In this document: positions 1-9,955 of the stretch, one piece after another | Layout of the letters: every line of letters starts with the position of its first letter | Numbering within the stretch: the first letter of the stretch is position 1 | Assembly: GCA_014058105.1 (NCBI GenBank) | Contig: JACGCM010001655.1 | Coordinates: forward strand, 1,240,001 to 1,304,000 | Direction of reading: 5' to 3' | Source of the DNA: Kingdonia uniflora | Taxonomy: Eukaryota > Streptophyta > Magnoliopsida > Ranunculales > Circaeasteraceae | DNA length: 64,000 nt | Notes under the pieces: generated by a model | The model's input: the letters and a program-made list of their open reading frames with translations, nothing else | The model's database searches: none | What the model was told of the DNA's origin: nothing | Position numbers and translations under genes: made by a program

Positions 1-866
1 TGAAGCTGTGACCGCCCCTTCACTTAGGGGGTGAAAGAAGGAAGTGCCCCTTCACTTAGGGGGCACAAGAAAGAAATTGCACGAGATTGGTCGGGATTTG
101 AGCTTTTTGAATTTCCGTTTACCGTATCTTTCGTGTTTTCGTTCCTTTGTCTCGTTTACCAATATCTAAAAATATCCAAAGTTTGATCGGGCGTGTTTTA
201 ATCAGGAATAGAGGAGTGTTATAAGAGATTTAACATAAATATTTAATGGTTTTGTTTATCATAGATCCAACACTAAATAATAGATTAGTTCAAGTTTAAG
301 CACAACTTGCAAAAGAAAACCATGCAACACCCATACACGTCAAGCTTTAAATACCAAATTAAGTAGACAAACACAAGAGAAGAGCACATGCAAAACAAGT
401 GAATCAAAGCGATGTGGTACTGTATAAATTTTGAACCACTTTCCCTTCAAAACCAAGCTCCTCTTTTGACTTTAGTATTTCGGAATAGTTCAAAACACTT
501 AGAATATTATTTAGAACTTCAACAGTTAGGACAAAACAGAACCAGACACTATTTTCCACTGTATAATACCCCAGCCAATAATTTACTCCTTATAAAAAGC
601 CATTACAGTAATACCCAAAAGATAGAGAACTTAACAACCGCACAATAGTGCCTGCTCCGTTACTGTAGCTTTATGAGATTAGGCATATGCCAAAGTTGTC
701 ACTGTTATACACCAATTAACCTCAACTTGGTCACAAAGAAAATTCACTATCTGTACAAGTTATTGCGTGATAAAAAAGAAATAAAAAAAATAAAGAAAGA
801 AAAGAAGAAGAAAAAATAAATTAACAAAGAAAATTTGGTATTAGAAAGAATAGTTTTCACCGATGC
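1..866 (-). mobile_element. Leader region of an Athila-like LTR retrotransposon, running off the window
   Basis: On the minus strand this follows the primer binding site at 867-885, so it is the untranslated leader of the element whose 5' LTR is at 888-2123. I see no gag frame in it; the short frames have no family features. A 17-bp hairpin-like motif (CCCC, 9-bp loop, GGGG) occurs twice, near 15-31 and 47-63. The coding part must lie left of the window. Confidence 0.5.
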
Positions 867-885
867 CTCCCTGGCAACGACACCA
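867..885 (-). other. Primer binding site, tRNA-Asp type
   Basis: The minus strand reads TGGTGTCGTTGCCAGGGA. It matches the usual Athila-lineage PBS complementary to tRNA-Asp (TGGCGCCGTTGCCGGGGA) at 15 of 18 bases. It lies immediately inside the LTR, where a PBS is expected. Two of the three changes are C-to-T (G-to-A on the other strand), as methylated plant transposons commonly show. Confidence 0.65.
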
Positions 886-887
886 TT

Positions 888-2123
888 TAATAAGAGGATT
901 TTCGGTGTCCTCTAACAAAATATCCGCTTAAAGTACGGTTATCGAATTGTAGCACGAATGAGTGAGATCGAATCCACATGGAGGTTTTGGAAAACAAATA
1001 CTTTCTAAGCCGAATAAGGTTTTATAAGAGATCGATGAAAAAAATAAAAATAAAGCAAACAATTAACAAGAGAATAGATACAACTAGAATTTGGCCCAAC
1101 CAAATCAATATAGTTATCGTGTAGTTTTACTAGGCAGATTATTTATATAAGAAATCCTTGGTAAGGCATTTTCGATGTAAACGAAAACCCTAGATCCATG
1201 GTTAGGCATCTAGGATTTGGTCATAATATGTTAGCCTAAATCCGATATGTAGAAGAAATTCTTCCAATTATAGTTAAGCTTTGTTGAATCTCTTCTAACG
1301 AGTCATCTTCATTTTTGCCCTAAAATTCGGTTTAATGGTTATAACACCGAATTTTTGTTAAATAGTCTAAATCTACTTACTAGCTATGGTTAAGCCTAGA
1401 ACTCAATTATAGCTCTTTTAGAAGATTGTTAAAAAGAACTAATCCTAGAACTACAATATAACTATTGCTACTTGGGTAAGGGCTTCCTTCTAGTTATAGC
1501 TAGAAGGGATTAACCTTCTTTCATTCTCAAGATCATTCCATGAACTAGCTAAATATTTACAAAAAAAAATAAAAGAGAAATAAGACAAGTAAATACAACA
1601 AAGACTTTATTTCTTGTAAACATGCTCCAATATGAAATACCTAATTACAATGGAGTGAGGGTTTCTTTTATAGGAGAAATATACCAAATTTAGAAACAAT
1701 ACATTAAATTCTAAAGAATATTTTCACAATAATTATTTTTTAATATTACAACCAATCACCTAAGATTAATGCATATAATACCTTTAAGTGATGTAAAGAT
1801 CTTTCTTCATGGAAACTCTTGCATATATCTTCAATATAAAATATCTTCAAGGATCTTGGATGAGATATCTCCTTTGATCTTATTCTACAAGAATATTTGT
1901 GTATATATTTTTGCAATCTTAAGACCAAATATATTATGTTTTTGACTTTTTGTGCTATAAACTGCTGGAGACACTTTTACTTGACTTTAAGAACTTGGTT
2001 TCAAATATCTATCTTTAATAGCTACAATTAAACAAACGCGCATAACTGCCCAAAATTAAATATAATGGACGACTAAAATACATGTTTGGGTATATTAAAA
2101 TTGTCATAATTACGCGCTCATCA
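888..2123 (-). repeat. 5' LTR of an Athila-like Ty3/gypsy element
   Basis: Read on the minus strand, the LTR starts TGATGAGCGCGTAATTATGA at 2123 and runs to the PBS at 885. That gives a length near 1.2 kb, plausible for Athila. The outer end is supported by a second copy of the same start sequence on the plus strand at 3983. The inner end is approximate because the terminal CA is not evident. No partner LTR lies in the window. Confidence 0.5.
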
Positions 2124-2518
2124 ACCACATCACCAAGCTCTTCGCAGCTCTCGATCAAGCTCAACGGTCGACCACATCATCATTGAAGATGATATTTTGT
2201 AACCCCTCCTATACTCAATAAATAGGAAGGGAATTCCACTCATTTGGGACATCTCGGGAGAGTGTAATGTAATATCTTGTAATTTTTTTTATTTGTATCC
2301 ATATCTTTTCATCGTGCATCATACATAAATTATTTGCATAATGTTTAGTCATGCATCTGAAAAGGTAGTTAGTCTATGTTTTCCTTTTGTTATCGCTTAA
2401 GCCGTATCGTTTCTTGTACATAAGCGGGGTTATCTTAGTTACATTGCCATTATAGTATAGGATCCTTACCTTAGAGAGAGAGAACTGATGCTATTAGAGA
2501 GAGAGAGAACTGCAACTA
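2124..2518. other. Unassigned AT-rich sequence
   Basis: No coding frame or repeat family is recognised. The stretch ends in GA-rich microsatellite sequence (about 2470-2512) that flanks the MITE insertion site. Confidence 0.4.
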
Positions 2519-2521
2519 TTA

Positions 2522-2954
2522 GAGCATCCACAACGTTAAGAGGGTGAATTGGATGAATTTTGGGGTGAATCCAATCCACCCCAGAACAGTTTTCAATCCA
2601 CCCAGGGTGAATAAAACCTAGCGCACTTCTGAACCGCGCGGTTCTGAAACCCAGCGCACTTCAAAACTATGCTTAATAAGAAGTATTGATCTTGGGACAC
2701 GTGTCATCATCTTAGGCCTGAAGTGTTGCCGTGTACTTCTAAACCGCGCGGTATGTATGCAGCGCACTTCAGAGCCGCGCGGCTTACAATCCACCCTCAT
2801 GGTGGATTTGGGTAGAAAATCTACCCTTGGATGGATTTTTGAGTTGCCACGTCAGGAATTCACCTAGCTACTGGGAAGGATTTGAGGTAGAAAAGAGGGT
2901 GGATTGGGAATTCACCCTGCCACGTCAGGGTGTGCCTAACTATTTTGGGTGTTC
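2522..2954. mobile_element. PIF/Harbinger-type MITE, 433 bp
   Basis: The element is flanked by TTA on both sides (2519-2521 and 2955-2957), the 3-bp target duplication of PIF/Harbinger elements. Its termini, GAGCATCCACAACG and (reverse) GAACACCCAAAATA, are imperfect inverted repeats. It has no coding capacity. GA-rich sequence continues on both sides. Inside are three copies of a GC-rich motif with a CCGCGCGG core preceded by GCGCACTTC-like sequence (about 2618-2785). The inverted-repeat match is only moderate, so the superfamily assignment is tentative. Confidence 0.55.
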
Positions 2955-2957
2955 TTA

Positions 2958-3155
2958 GAGAGAGAGAGAAGAGTTGCTGCTATTTCAGAGAGGGAGAACT
3001 ACTGCTTCAAGAGAGAGAGAAGAGAAAGAGGTTGAGAATAGCCCACCATCTTCAACCGAAAGATTCAGGCAACTTGCTTGTTCCTTCTCTCTTTGCTGTC
3101 ATTAATTGCCCCCATTTTCATGCTTATTTAAGGTAAGTTTTTCAAGGGAGATCAA
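2958..3155. other. GA-rich sequence without a gene
   Basis: GAGA microsatellite stretches continue from the MITE target site to about 3030. Mixed sequence follows up to the tandem repeat. The short frames here have no family features. Confidence 0.4.
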
Positions 3156-3533
3156 GTTGGGTTTAGAGAGACGATTATAGAGATTGCTATTATGTTTCAG
3201 AAGGTCTGAAATCAGCTGTTTGCATCACCTCCTAGTTGTGTTTCTAACATCAGCAACTTATAATCTATACTTGAATGATTTGGAGTTGGGTTTAGAGAGA
3301 TGATTATGGAGATTCTTGTTGTGTTTCAGAAGGTCTGAAATCTGTTTGCATCACCTCCTAGTTGTGCTTCTAACATCCCCAACTTGTCATCTATACTTGA
3401 ATGATTAGGAGTTGGGTTTAGAGAGATGATAATAGAGATAGTTGTTGTGTTTCAGAAGGTCTAAAATCTGTTTGCATCACCTCCTGTTGAGCTCCTAATA
3501 TTAGTAACTTTTCTTATCTTAATGATTAGAATT
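3156..3533. repeat. Tandem repeat, three copies of about 127 bp
   Basis: Units start with GTTGGGTTTAGAGAGA at 3156, 3285 and 3411 (spacings 129 and 126 bp). Each contains GTGTTTCAGAAGGTCTGAAAT or a close variant and a TTTGCATCACCTCCT block. The third copy is the most diverged. The stretch has no long open frame, so coding is unlikely. Confidence 0.75.
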
Positions 3534-3982
3534 TAGAGAAGTAGAGGGAGGTGTTGTCATTAGCGAGCACCACCTTCCCTCTTGATCCAGTTGTAACCCT
3601 CATGCTTGCTATGTATTTTTCTTGAGCAATCTCTAGGTGACTTACTGATGAACTATTTATAGTTAAAAACCACCAAACCCCTTTTAATCCATCCGTTTCC
3701 TTTCTTTTTATTTAAAACATTAGGGCTGTATGAACCTTTAACAAATCATCAAATCTTCCCTCCTTTTATGTACTACCTGCTAGGTTATCATACTTTCTTA
3801 GAAGATCAAAACCATTGCGATTATTCTTCTTTTGGGAAATTAAAAATTAGCTACTTCCTTATAGAAGATTCAAGTAATTGCTTGGTTAGTGGTTTAGTAG
3901 GAAACCTTAAATATAGTACTATAGTTCAGTATAGTTACAGTCAGGCTAGTATAGTATAACTAGGCTTTTACTTCGTTGTTTA
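3534..3982. other. Unassigned sequence
   Basis: No recognisable gene or element. A short stretch at about 3910-3960 is rich in TATAGT/AGTATA words. The sequence ends at the LTR start fragment. Confidence 0.35.
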
Positions 3983-3997
3983 TGATGAGCGCGTAAT
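3983..3997 (+). repeat. Start of an Athila-like LTR, cut by Tat element A
   Basis: TGATGAGCGCGTAAT repeats, in opposite orientation, the first 15 bases of the LTR that starts at 2123. Tat element A begins at the next base. The natural reading is that element A inserted 15 bp into this second LTR, with GTAAT (3993-3997) as one target duplicate. The remainder of this LTR is not found on the far side because the right part of element A is missing. Confidence 0.4.
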
Positions 3998-4597
3998 TGT
4001 AATGGCCTAATTTCATAGCTCGAAATAGCTCAAAATTAGTTCTTATACAAAATGTACCTGTGACAAAAATTAATCTATAGCCAGAAATGATACAGGTGAT
4101 TTAGCATGGAAAACCTTTGAATAGGTAAAAAACTACGACCCCGAGTTAAGGGTTTTAGTAACAGTAACTTTTATTGCTTGAGGTTTATATCTTATTACAA
4201 GTGATATCTCGAGCTAGAAATGATTGATTATGAAATAAGAAGTTTTGTGGTGCTCAGAATCTAGAAATTCCTGTGTTAGAATTTAGAAAATCTAGGTTTT
4301 TCCGGGTCTCTATCTCTTCTGGAACTTTTTCTTTATATCGACCTTACCCGCAGCTCGTTATTGTGCCAAAATACGTTATCCGAATAATGAGGTAAGTAGT
4401 AGTTGACTGTGTAAATTTTTAGTTCGTGAGAGATAGATATCTTTCACTTGTTTACATTTTTTGTAGTGCTCAATCCACGTTCTTTATCAGTTTGTGGTCT
4501 AGGTGGTAATGCTGACTGTTCATGTCACGTGTGAAATGCGTAAGTTTGATACTGAGGTAGTTTGAATTTGGACTAGATCGAGGGATAGGTCCCTATA
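3998..4597 (-). repeat. 3' LTR of Tat element A
   Basis: The 600-bp stretch aligns end to end with both LTRs of element B (42059-42677 and 55228-55844). It starts TGTAATGGCCTA and ends CCCTATA where B has CCCTACA, so the terminal CA has become TA. A TTTATAT-type motif near 4331 corresponds to the TATA box of the B LTRs. No second A copy of this LTR exists in the window. Confidence 0.8.
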
Positions 4598-4610
4598 ATC
4601 GTCCCCTCGC
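4598..4610 (-). other. Polypurine tract of element A
   Basis: On the minus strand a GCGAGGGGACGAT tract abuts the 3' LTR. It is the counterpart of GAGGGGGCAAT in element B at 42678-42690. Confidence 0.55.
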
Positions 4611-6503
4611 ATTTGAAGACACGAGTGGCTTTGGTTGAGAAGGAATCTTTTGACTGTTGGTGTTGGAAGTTAAAAATAATTGAGGTATTGATGTGGAATT
4701 TCACTGGTTGGCTACTCAGTATTTATTTATAGAAGGATATATCTGGTATTTATGAGATGGAATTGATTGATGTACTTGATGTTTGGGATTCCGAGAGTGG
4801 CTCAACTTTGAATGATGACTGCCTTGGAAATGTACATGCGCATTTAATGTTAGCTTAATATAAATAGTACCTGTAATGGAGATTTTTGAAAGTACTCTAT
4901 TGTTGTACATATAACTTTTGTACTCTGGTTGAGAATGGTGAAGACTAGGTGAATAGTATATGAAGTAAAAGTTTCTATAGAATTTTAGAGGATGAAGTTG
5001 CGTTACTTTGGCAGCTAAGCACTGGAGAATCCTGTACACATTTCTGTTCTACCGACTTACCATGGGATGTCGGAAGACGAAGCCGCTGAAACTGAAGATG
5101 ATTTTAATCATATTTGGAGATTTTATTACGTTCCTCTAACAGGCGAGCAACGTTCATATGTGGGAATTTCATTACGTTATTCTAACAGGCGAGCAGCGTT
5201 GGAGATGCCTTCGCATCCTTACAGAGGGTAATGTTGAGAAGACTGATGTGATGGCTGGCATATATGTGAGGCATTACTACTGGTATCCTTCGAGGGACTA
5301 GGTTCTATGGTAGGACTCCCTTTAATCTCTACCAACTCTCAGTTGGTAGGGGTTATGAAGGAGAAGACGATGGGGGTAGAGGAGAAAGACAAAAATTGGA
5401 AGTCTTTTTATTATACTATCATCTTCTCTTATTGTGAAGATGGTCCTCTCGCTGAGGGTCGGTTCAAGCACTAATACCTTTGCATCTTTAGTTTATTGCG
5501 GTAGTAAATGGTATGAAGGAGGGATCGGGTTCAGTGATTTCCAGTTCTTGTTTTACTTCAGAAGATTCTCTAATTTGATATAGTTTTGAAAATTGATATG
5601 TAGCATGAAGAATGATTTATAACAGTATCTGTATGACTTGTTATCTGTAAAGTACTCTGTAATTGATATTCAAGCTAATGAAAAAATATTTGTTCAAACC
5701 TGTGCTGATAGATAAAATTAGCTATTTTACTTTAATCGAGCTAGAAGAAGTATATATATGTATGTTAGAGGACGAGAATTCAATATTGTGAAGTCGAACA
5801 AAAAAATGGAGTTTTGTTTAGTCGATTGTAAAAAATATATGTGAAGTTGTAAATGTGTAGATGCAATAAAAATTTGTAACGAACTAAAAAAGTTCCAAGA
5901 ACCATGGAATAGAATATCCTTTTAGATATGTAATATGCAGAAATTAAAAATTCGAACTTCTAAAGGTCTTGTTTGGAAATATTATATAGGAGGAGAGATT
6001 GTAAGGAGTAGGTCAAAAATAAAAGTGGAAAAATCAAAAGAGGTCAATTTGTTTGGATAAATTCAAATAACTTTCTATCATGATCTTAAGGTTTCCAGCT
6101 ATGGAAAAATATATTATAATATATATAGAATACGGGGGATTTGATGTGATCTTAAAAAGGTGTATAAATATGATAGGAATGTGATATAAAAAGGAAGAGG
6201 AAAAGATAATATGGTGAGGACTAGTTCTGAGAGAGTTTGTCATGCTTCTGAGGGACTATTAGCAATAAAGATTACAGAAGTATGAGATGGGATTTTTGGG
6301 TTGTTAGATTATGATTCTGACTTGCCTTAATTTGAAATTTAGTTTGAATGCTTAGATTTGAGGGCAGGGGAACTTTAAATTGGGCGTCATTTCTATTTGA
6401 AGATATTTCATGAAGTGATTTTGAAGTTTATAGCTCGAAAAGCGGTTGTGAGGCAAATTGTTGTTTAAGAGATAAAGGAGGAAGATATAAGGATTGTTGG
6501 GGG
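4611..6503. other. Spacer between the 3' LTR and antisense gene of element A
   Basis: The sequence is noncoding but matches the equivalent spacer of element B in blocks. One block is CGCATCCTTACAGAGG near 5213 (B near 43240). Another is the GATAAAGATAGCTGAAGTA-like block near 6264 (B near 43934). Short frames here do not persist between the two copies. Confidence 0.6.
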
Positions 6504-6508
6504 CAAAC

Positions 6509-8904
6509 TGTAGTGACCCGTAATGTTTTATTATTATTTATTATTATATATCCCTTTCTGCATATTCCTATCCTTTTAGCATCTGCATATATTACTTTAC
6601 ATTAAGCTTCCGCATATGTTCCTTCTATCCATTATGCATCCATTTTATTCCTTTTGGGCAGGTTTTTGGGGTTAGATTCCTTTTTCTAAGTTTTCGGTGT
6701 TTTGGTGGTTATTAGGAGGAGGTGGCTGTGTTGAGGCTTTACAAGCCGTGGTTGGGTTGGTGGAGTCATTGTTGTTGTTGTTGTTGTTGTTGTGGCGTTC
6801 GTGTGTGGGTTATTCTACATTTGGGTGTTCGTGTGGATCTGGGAGAATTTGAGATTTTCCGGTAGTCGTTCGAACAAGGTTCATTTTCATTCAAACGAGT
6901 CGACTTGTCTCCTGGAACTTGGCCCAAGATCTCCTAGTTATTCGAACGACTTCTGTGTCCATTCGCATGACCCTTTTCTCATTCGAACGACTAAGGTACC
7001 TCCCTGGAATTTTTGTCTTCAGATCCTCTTCGTTCGAACGACCTCCTTTTCGTTTAAACGAGTTTGGCGGCTGTTTTCTTCCTTTTGGGTGTATTTTTTT
7101 ATTTCATTCCTCTTTCTCATTTCTCTCACTCTCTCTCCCCAAAATCAGAATCCCTTCTATCCCAAATTCAAATCCAATCCGTTCCCTCGCTCGCCGATTC
7201 TTCGCCGTGATCTTCATCTTTATCCTTGGTTAGTATTTCCCTTTTCCTTTCCGTTCTTTTCGTCCGATTAGAGGTTGGGTTGAGTTGCAGGATTTGGGTT
7301 ATTGCTCAGTTTCCTGTATTGTTTGTTTAATTGTTGTTGATTATCTGTTGTAGCTTGTCCTATGTTCTGTTAGCCGAATCGCTAATTCTGGGTTTTGGAG
7401 TTCTGGTTTTAGTTTCGTCAGGACTCGAGATTATTATCAAGCGAGTTTTCTAAATTCCTCTACTAGTTAATTGATGTTGATTAGAGTAGTACTCTGTGTA
7501 GGGAGGTGCATGTGGTTTAGTTTTGGTCTGCTATTATACTCTCAGTATAAGTTATTAACCTACATGTTAGTTATTCTGTAACTTGGTTTTTAATTTATAT
7601 TGGACTTTGGGTTTAGTTAGAAGCTGTTAGTGTGGCATTCTTGTAGTGTGTTCCTGTTGTTGGTTTTGATCTTCTAGAGACTGATGCTGGTTTGATGTGG
7701 TGACGGTTAGGTTGTTGTCTCATCTAGGTTTAGATGGTACAACTGAGCCCCTATTCTTTTTTTTGCTAGGATGGTTTATCACGCTCTTATGCAGGTGGTC
7801 GTCCTATGTGTAATGATCCTTAGGATTATTACACATAACACAACTCTTTTACTTAACGAGATTGGATACATAACACAGCTCTACATCGGTTAACCTCCGA
7901 TAGGATCGCAGGAGTCCTAAATCGGGTTAAAATAGTAGGTGAAGGTCTAGTTGTGAACATTATCATACCTTTAATACCCATCCAGGAATGTGGGAAGGTA
8001 TGAGACTGTCTGAATCCGGTGCTAGACTTATCCTCGGTGAGGTTGAAATTCCATGGAATGAAAATGCAGTTCAGACTTTGGCTTTGTGGGTTGAAAAGCC
8101 CGAAACACTTTGATCAAGTGAGTATCCACTAGCTTGGTCGAGCTTAACAAAAATCACACCCATTGTATCCCTTTAACAGATCTCTTTAAGATAAACATGT
8201 TAGCGGTTGATCAACCAATATTATAATAGGATTGTGAACACGTTTTAAAACATTAAAGCATACAGCAATTGGGATAATTGTGAGATTATCCCAGTTCATC
8301 ATGTCATATCATATCATCATCACTATCATTATTCCTTGTCACTATTTCCTTTTCTCTAAACTCCTATTTCTATTCATCTGTTTCTTATAACTCTTTATCT
8401 GGATCATAGTCACTTAGTTTATGTTCTTTTACTTTAAAACTTTCTCTATCTCATTCAACTCACCCTTTTCTCTGCACCTGTTATATTAGTAGGTTATTTA
8501 GCTTTGTTGGGCTTTAGTGAGCTGTGGTTTGCTCACTCTCATATTATCCCCACTTTCAGAGGTTGAGTAGCTTGAATTACCGTGAGCTTCATCCAGATTG
8601 GAGCCTATTTTGCCGCTATAGATCTTATTTAGTTTAGAAATTCTTGTATGTGATCTCAGCATATGTCGCTGCACTTTATTTGAGATATTGTATTTTTTTT
8701 CAATCTAATATGTATATATATCATTTGTTTCAACTTTATTATTCCTTCTTTACTCTGATGATTATTGCTTTAAGTGAATAACTGAGCCTGATCTTGTCTA
8801 TGGCTCAGTTGTTTTTGGGGTGAATCAGTGGATTCCCTGACCTGCACAGCTTTGAATCTAGTAATTGATCAAGCTTACCGATTATGGGATTTTGGAGCAT
8901 GAAA
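6509..8904 (+). mobile_element. LTR-like insertion (solo LTR candidate) in element A
   Basis: The 2396-bp insert starts TGTAGTGACCCGTAATG and is bounded by CAAAC on both sides (6504-6508 and 8905-8909). Removing the insert and one CAAAC gives a site that aligns without gaps, at 26 positions, to element B near 44159-44184, which confirms an insertion. The TG start, 5-bp duplication, size and lack of a gene fit a solo LTR of a chromovirus (Tekay/Del-like) element. The right end is GAAA rather than CA, which weakens this. A (TTG)n run lies near 6770-6795. The 159-codon frame at 6792-7271 has no family features and is biased by repeated TTCGAACGA words, so I do not call it a gene. Confidence 0.6.
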
Positions 8905-8909
8905 CAAAC

Positions 8910-9429
8910 TGATTAGGTCTGGCTCTCCTAGACATTTGGGATGTTTCATGTGTAATTATAGGTGAGGGAGCAAACTGAATGAGGTCAAACAACTATAATT
9001 AGAATGTAGATAGAATGTTTTGCTTTAATCTGTCCTATTTTGTTATAAATATTGTTTGGAACTGTTTGTGAATAAAAAAATTAAAATTTAAAATGTGATA
9101 GCTTTGGAAATGACGTTAATAGTTTTATAAGTAGCAAAAGTAGGAATGGATAAAGGAGATTAGCTTTGAATTTTATCTCTTGTGTAATTATAAGGAAAGT
9201 TTGATTATGTATGAGTATTGAGTTATGATGAATATGGAGAGGTCAGAGAAATATTTGAGCAAGAGAGATGAGAATATATTAAAATATAAAGTTGTGGTAA
9301 TAATGGGATGGCATTTTTACCAAAAAGGTACAAAATGTCTGACATTAATTATGGAAGGGACGCCTTGGTTTCAAAATCGAGGGCAGCTCATGTGAGGCCC
9401 AATAACTACCAGATGTTTGTGAGAGAAAA
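8910..9429. other. Antisense-gene upstream region of element A, second part
   Basis: Element A sequence resumes after the insertion and aligns with element B from about 44178 to 44727. One anchor is TTTGGAAATGACGT near 9103 (B near 44409). Its role is probably promoter-proximal DNA of the antisense gene. Confidence 0.5.
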
Positions 9430-9437
9430 TATAAATA
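9430..9437 (+). promoter_or_regulatory. TATA box of the antisense gene in element A
   Basis: TATAAATA sits in AAATATAAATAATA with matching flanks in element B (44728-44735). In both copies it lies about 490-530 bp before the start codon position. A probable 5'-UTR intron donor (AAGGTTAGT, near 9660 in A) follows in both. Conservation in otherwise diverged noncoding sequence supports a real plus-strand promoter. Confidence 0.55.
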
Positions 9438-9955
9438 ATAGTTCATCTTTCTCATTCAAACGTTTATCAACTTCAAAAAAATAGAAGAACAGTGGGAGAG
9501 AAAAGAGAAAAAAATATAAAGATTCACGTAAGAGATTAGATGAGAATAATCACCTCTCAAGGAAAAAAAAAGTTACGAAGACAGAGTCACGACGGTGGTT
9601 GCATAGCAGCGTTCTGAAGGAAGGATTTTGCGCTGATTCAGATTCATATACGGATGTTGAAGGTTAGTGAGGGAATTACAATTTTGTGAATGTGAGGGTA
9701 AAAAATTTTTTGAGCTTTTAAAACTTGAAAAATTGCTATTTATAATAATTTTATAAAAATTTGTTTGATTTATGTGTAAATAGAGATATGTATATGAAAT
9801 ACGTATATGTATGATGGATGTATGGTAGGTGTGTGTATGGGTGCGTATAGATAAAAAATAACGATAAGTTGACAGAATACCTAGACCTGTATGTAGGTTG
9901 GGCGTAAAGAATATCTTTTATAGAATCGAACCTCATCTTTAGGCCTATAATTAAG

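Noticed and set aside
4716..5039. 107-codon minus-strand frame as a gene
   Set aside because: It falls in the noncoding spacer of element A, and the equivalent region of element B does not preserve the frame.
6792..7271. 159-codon plus-strand frame as a gene
   Set aside because: It lies in an LTR-like noncoding insert, has no family motif, overlaps a second open frame, and its composition follows repeated TTCGAACGA words and CT-rich sequence.
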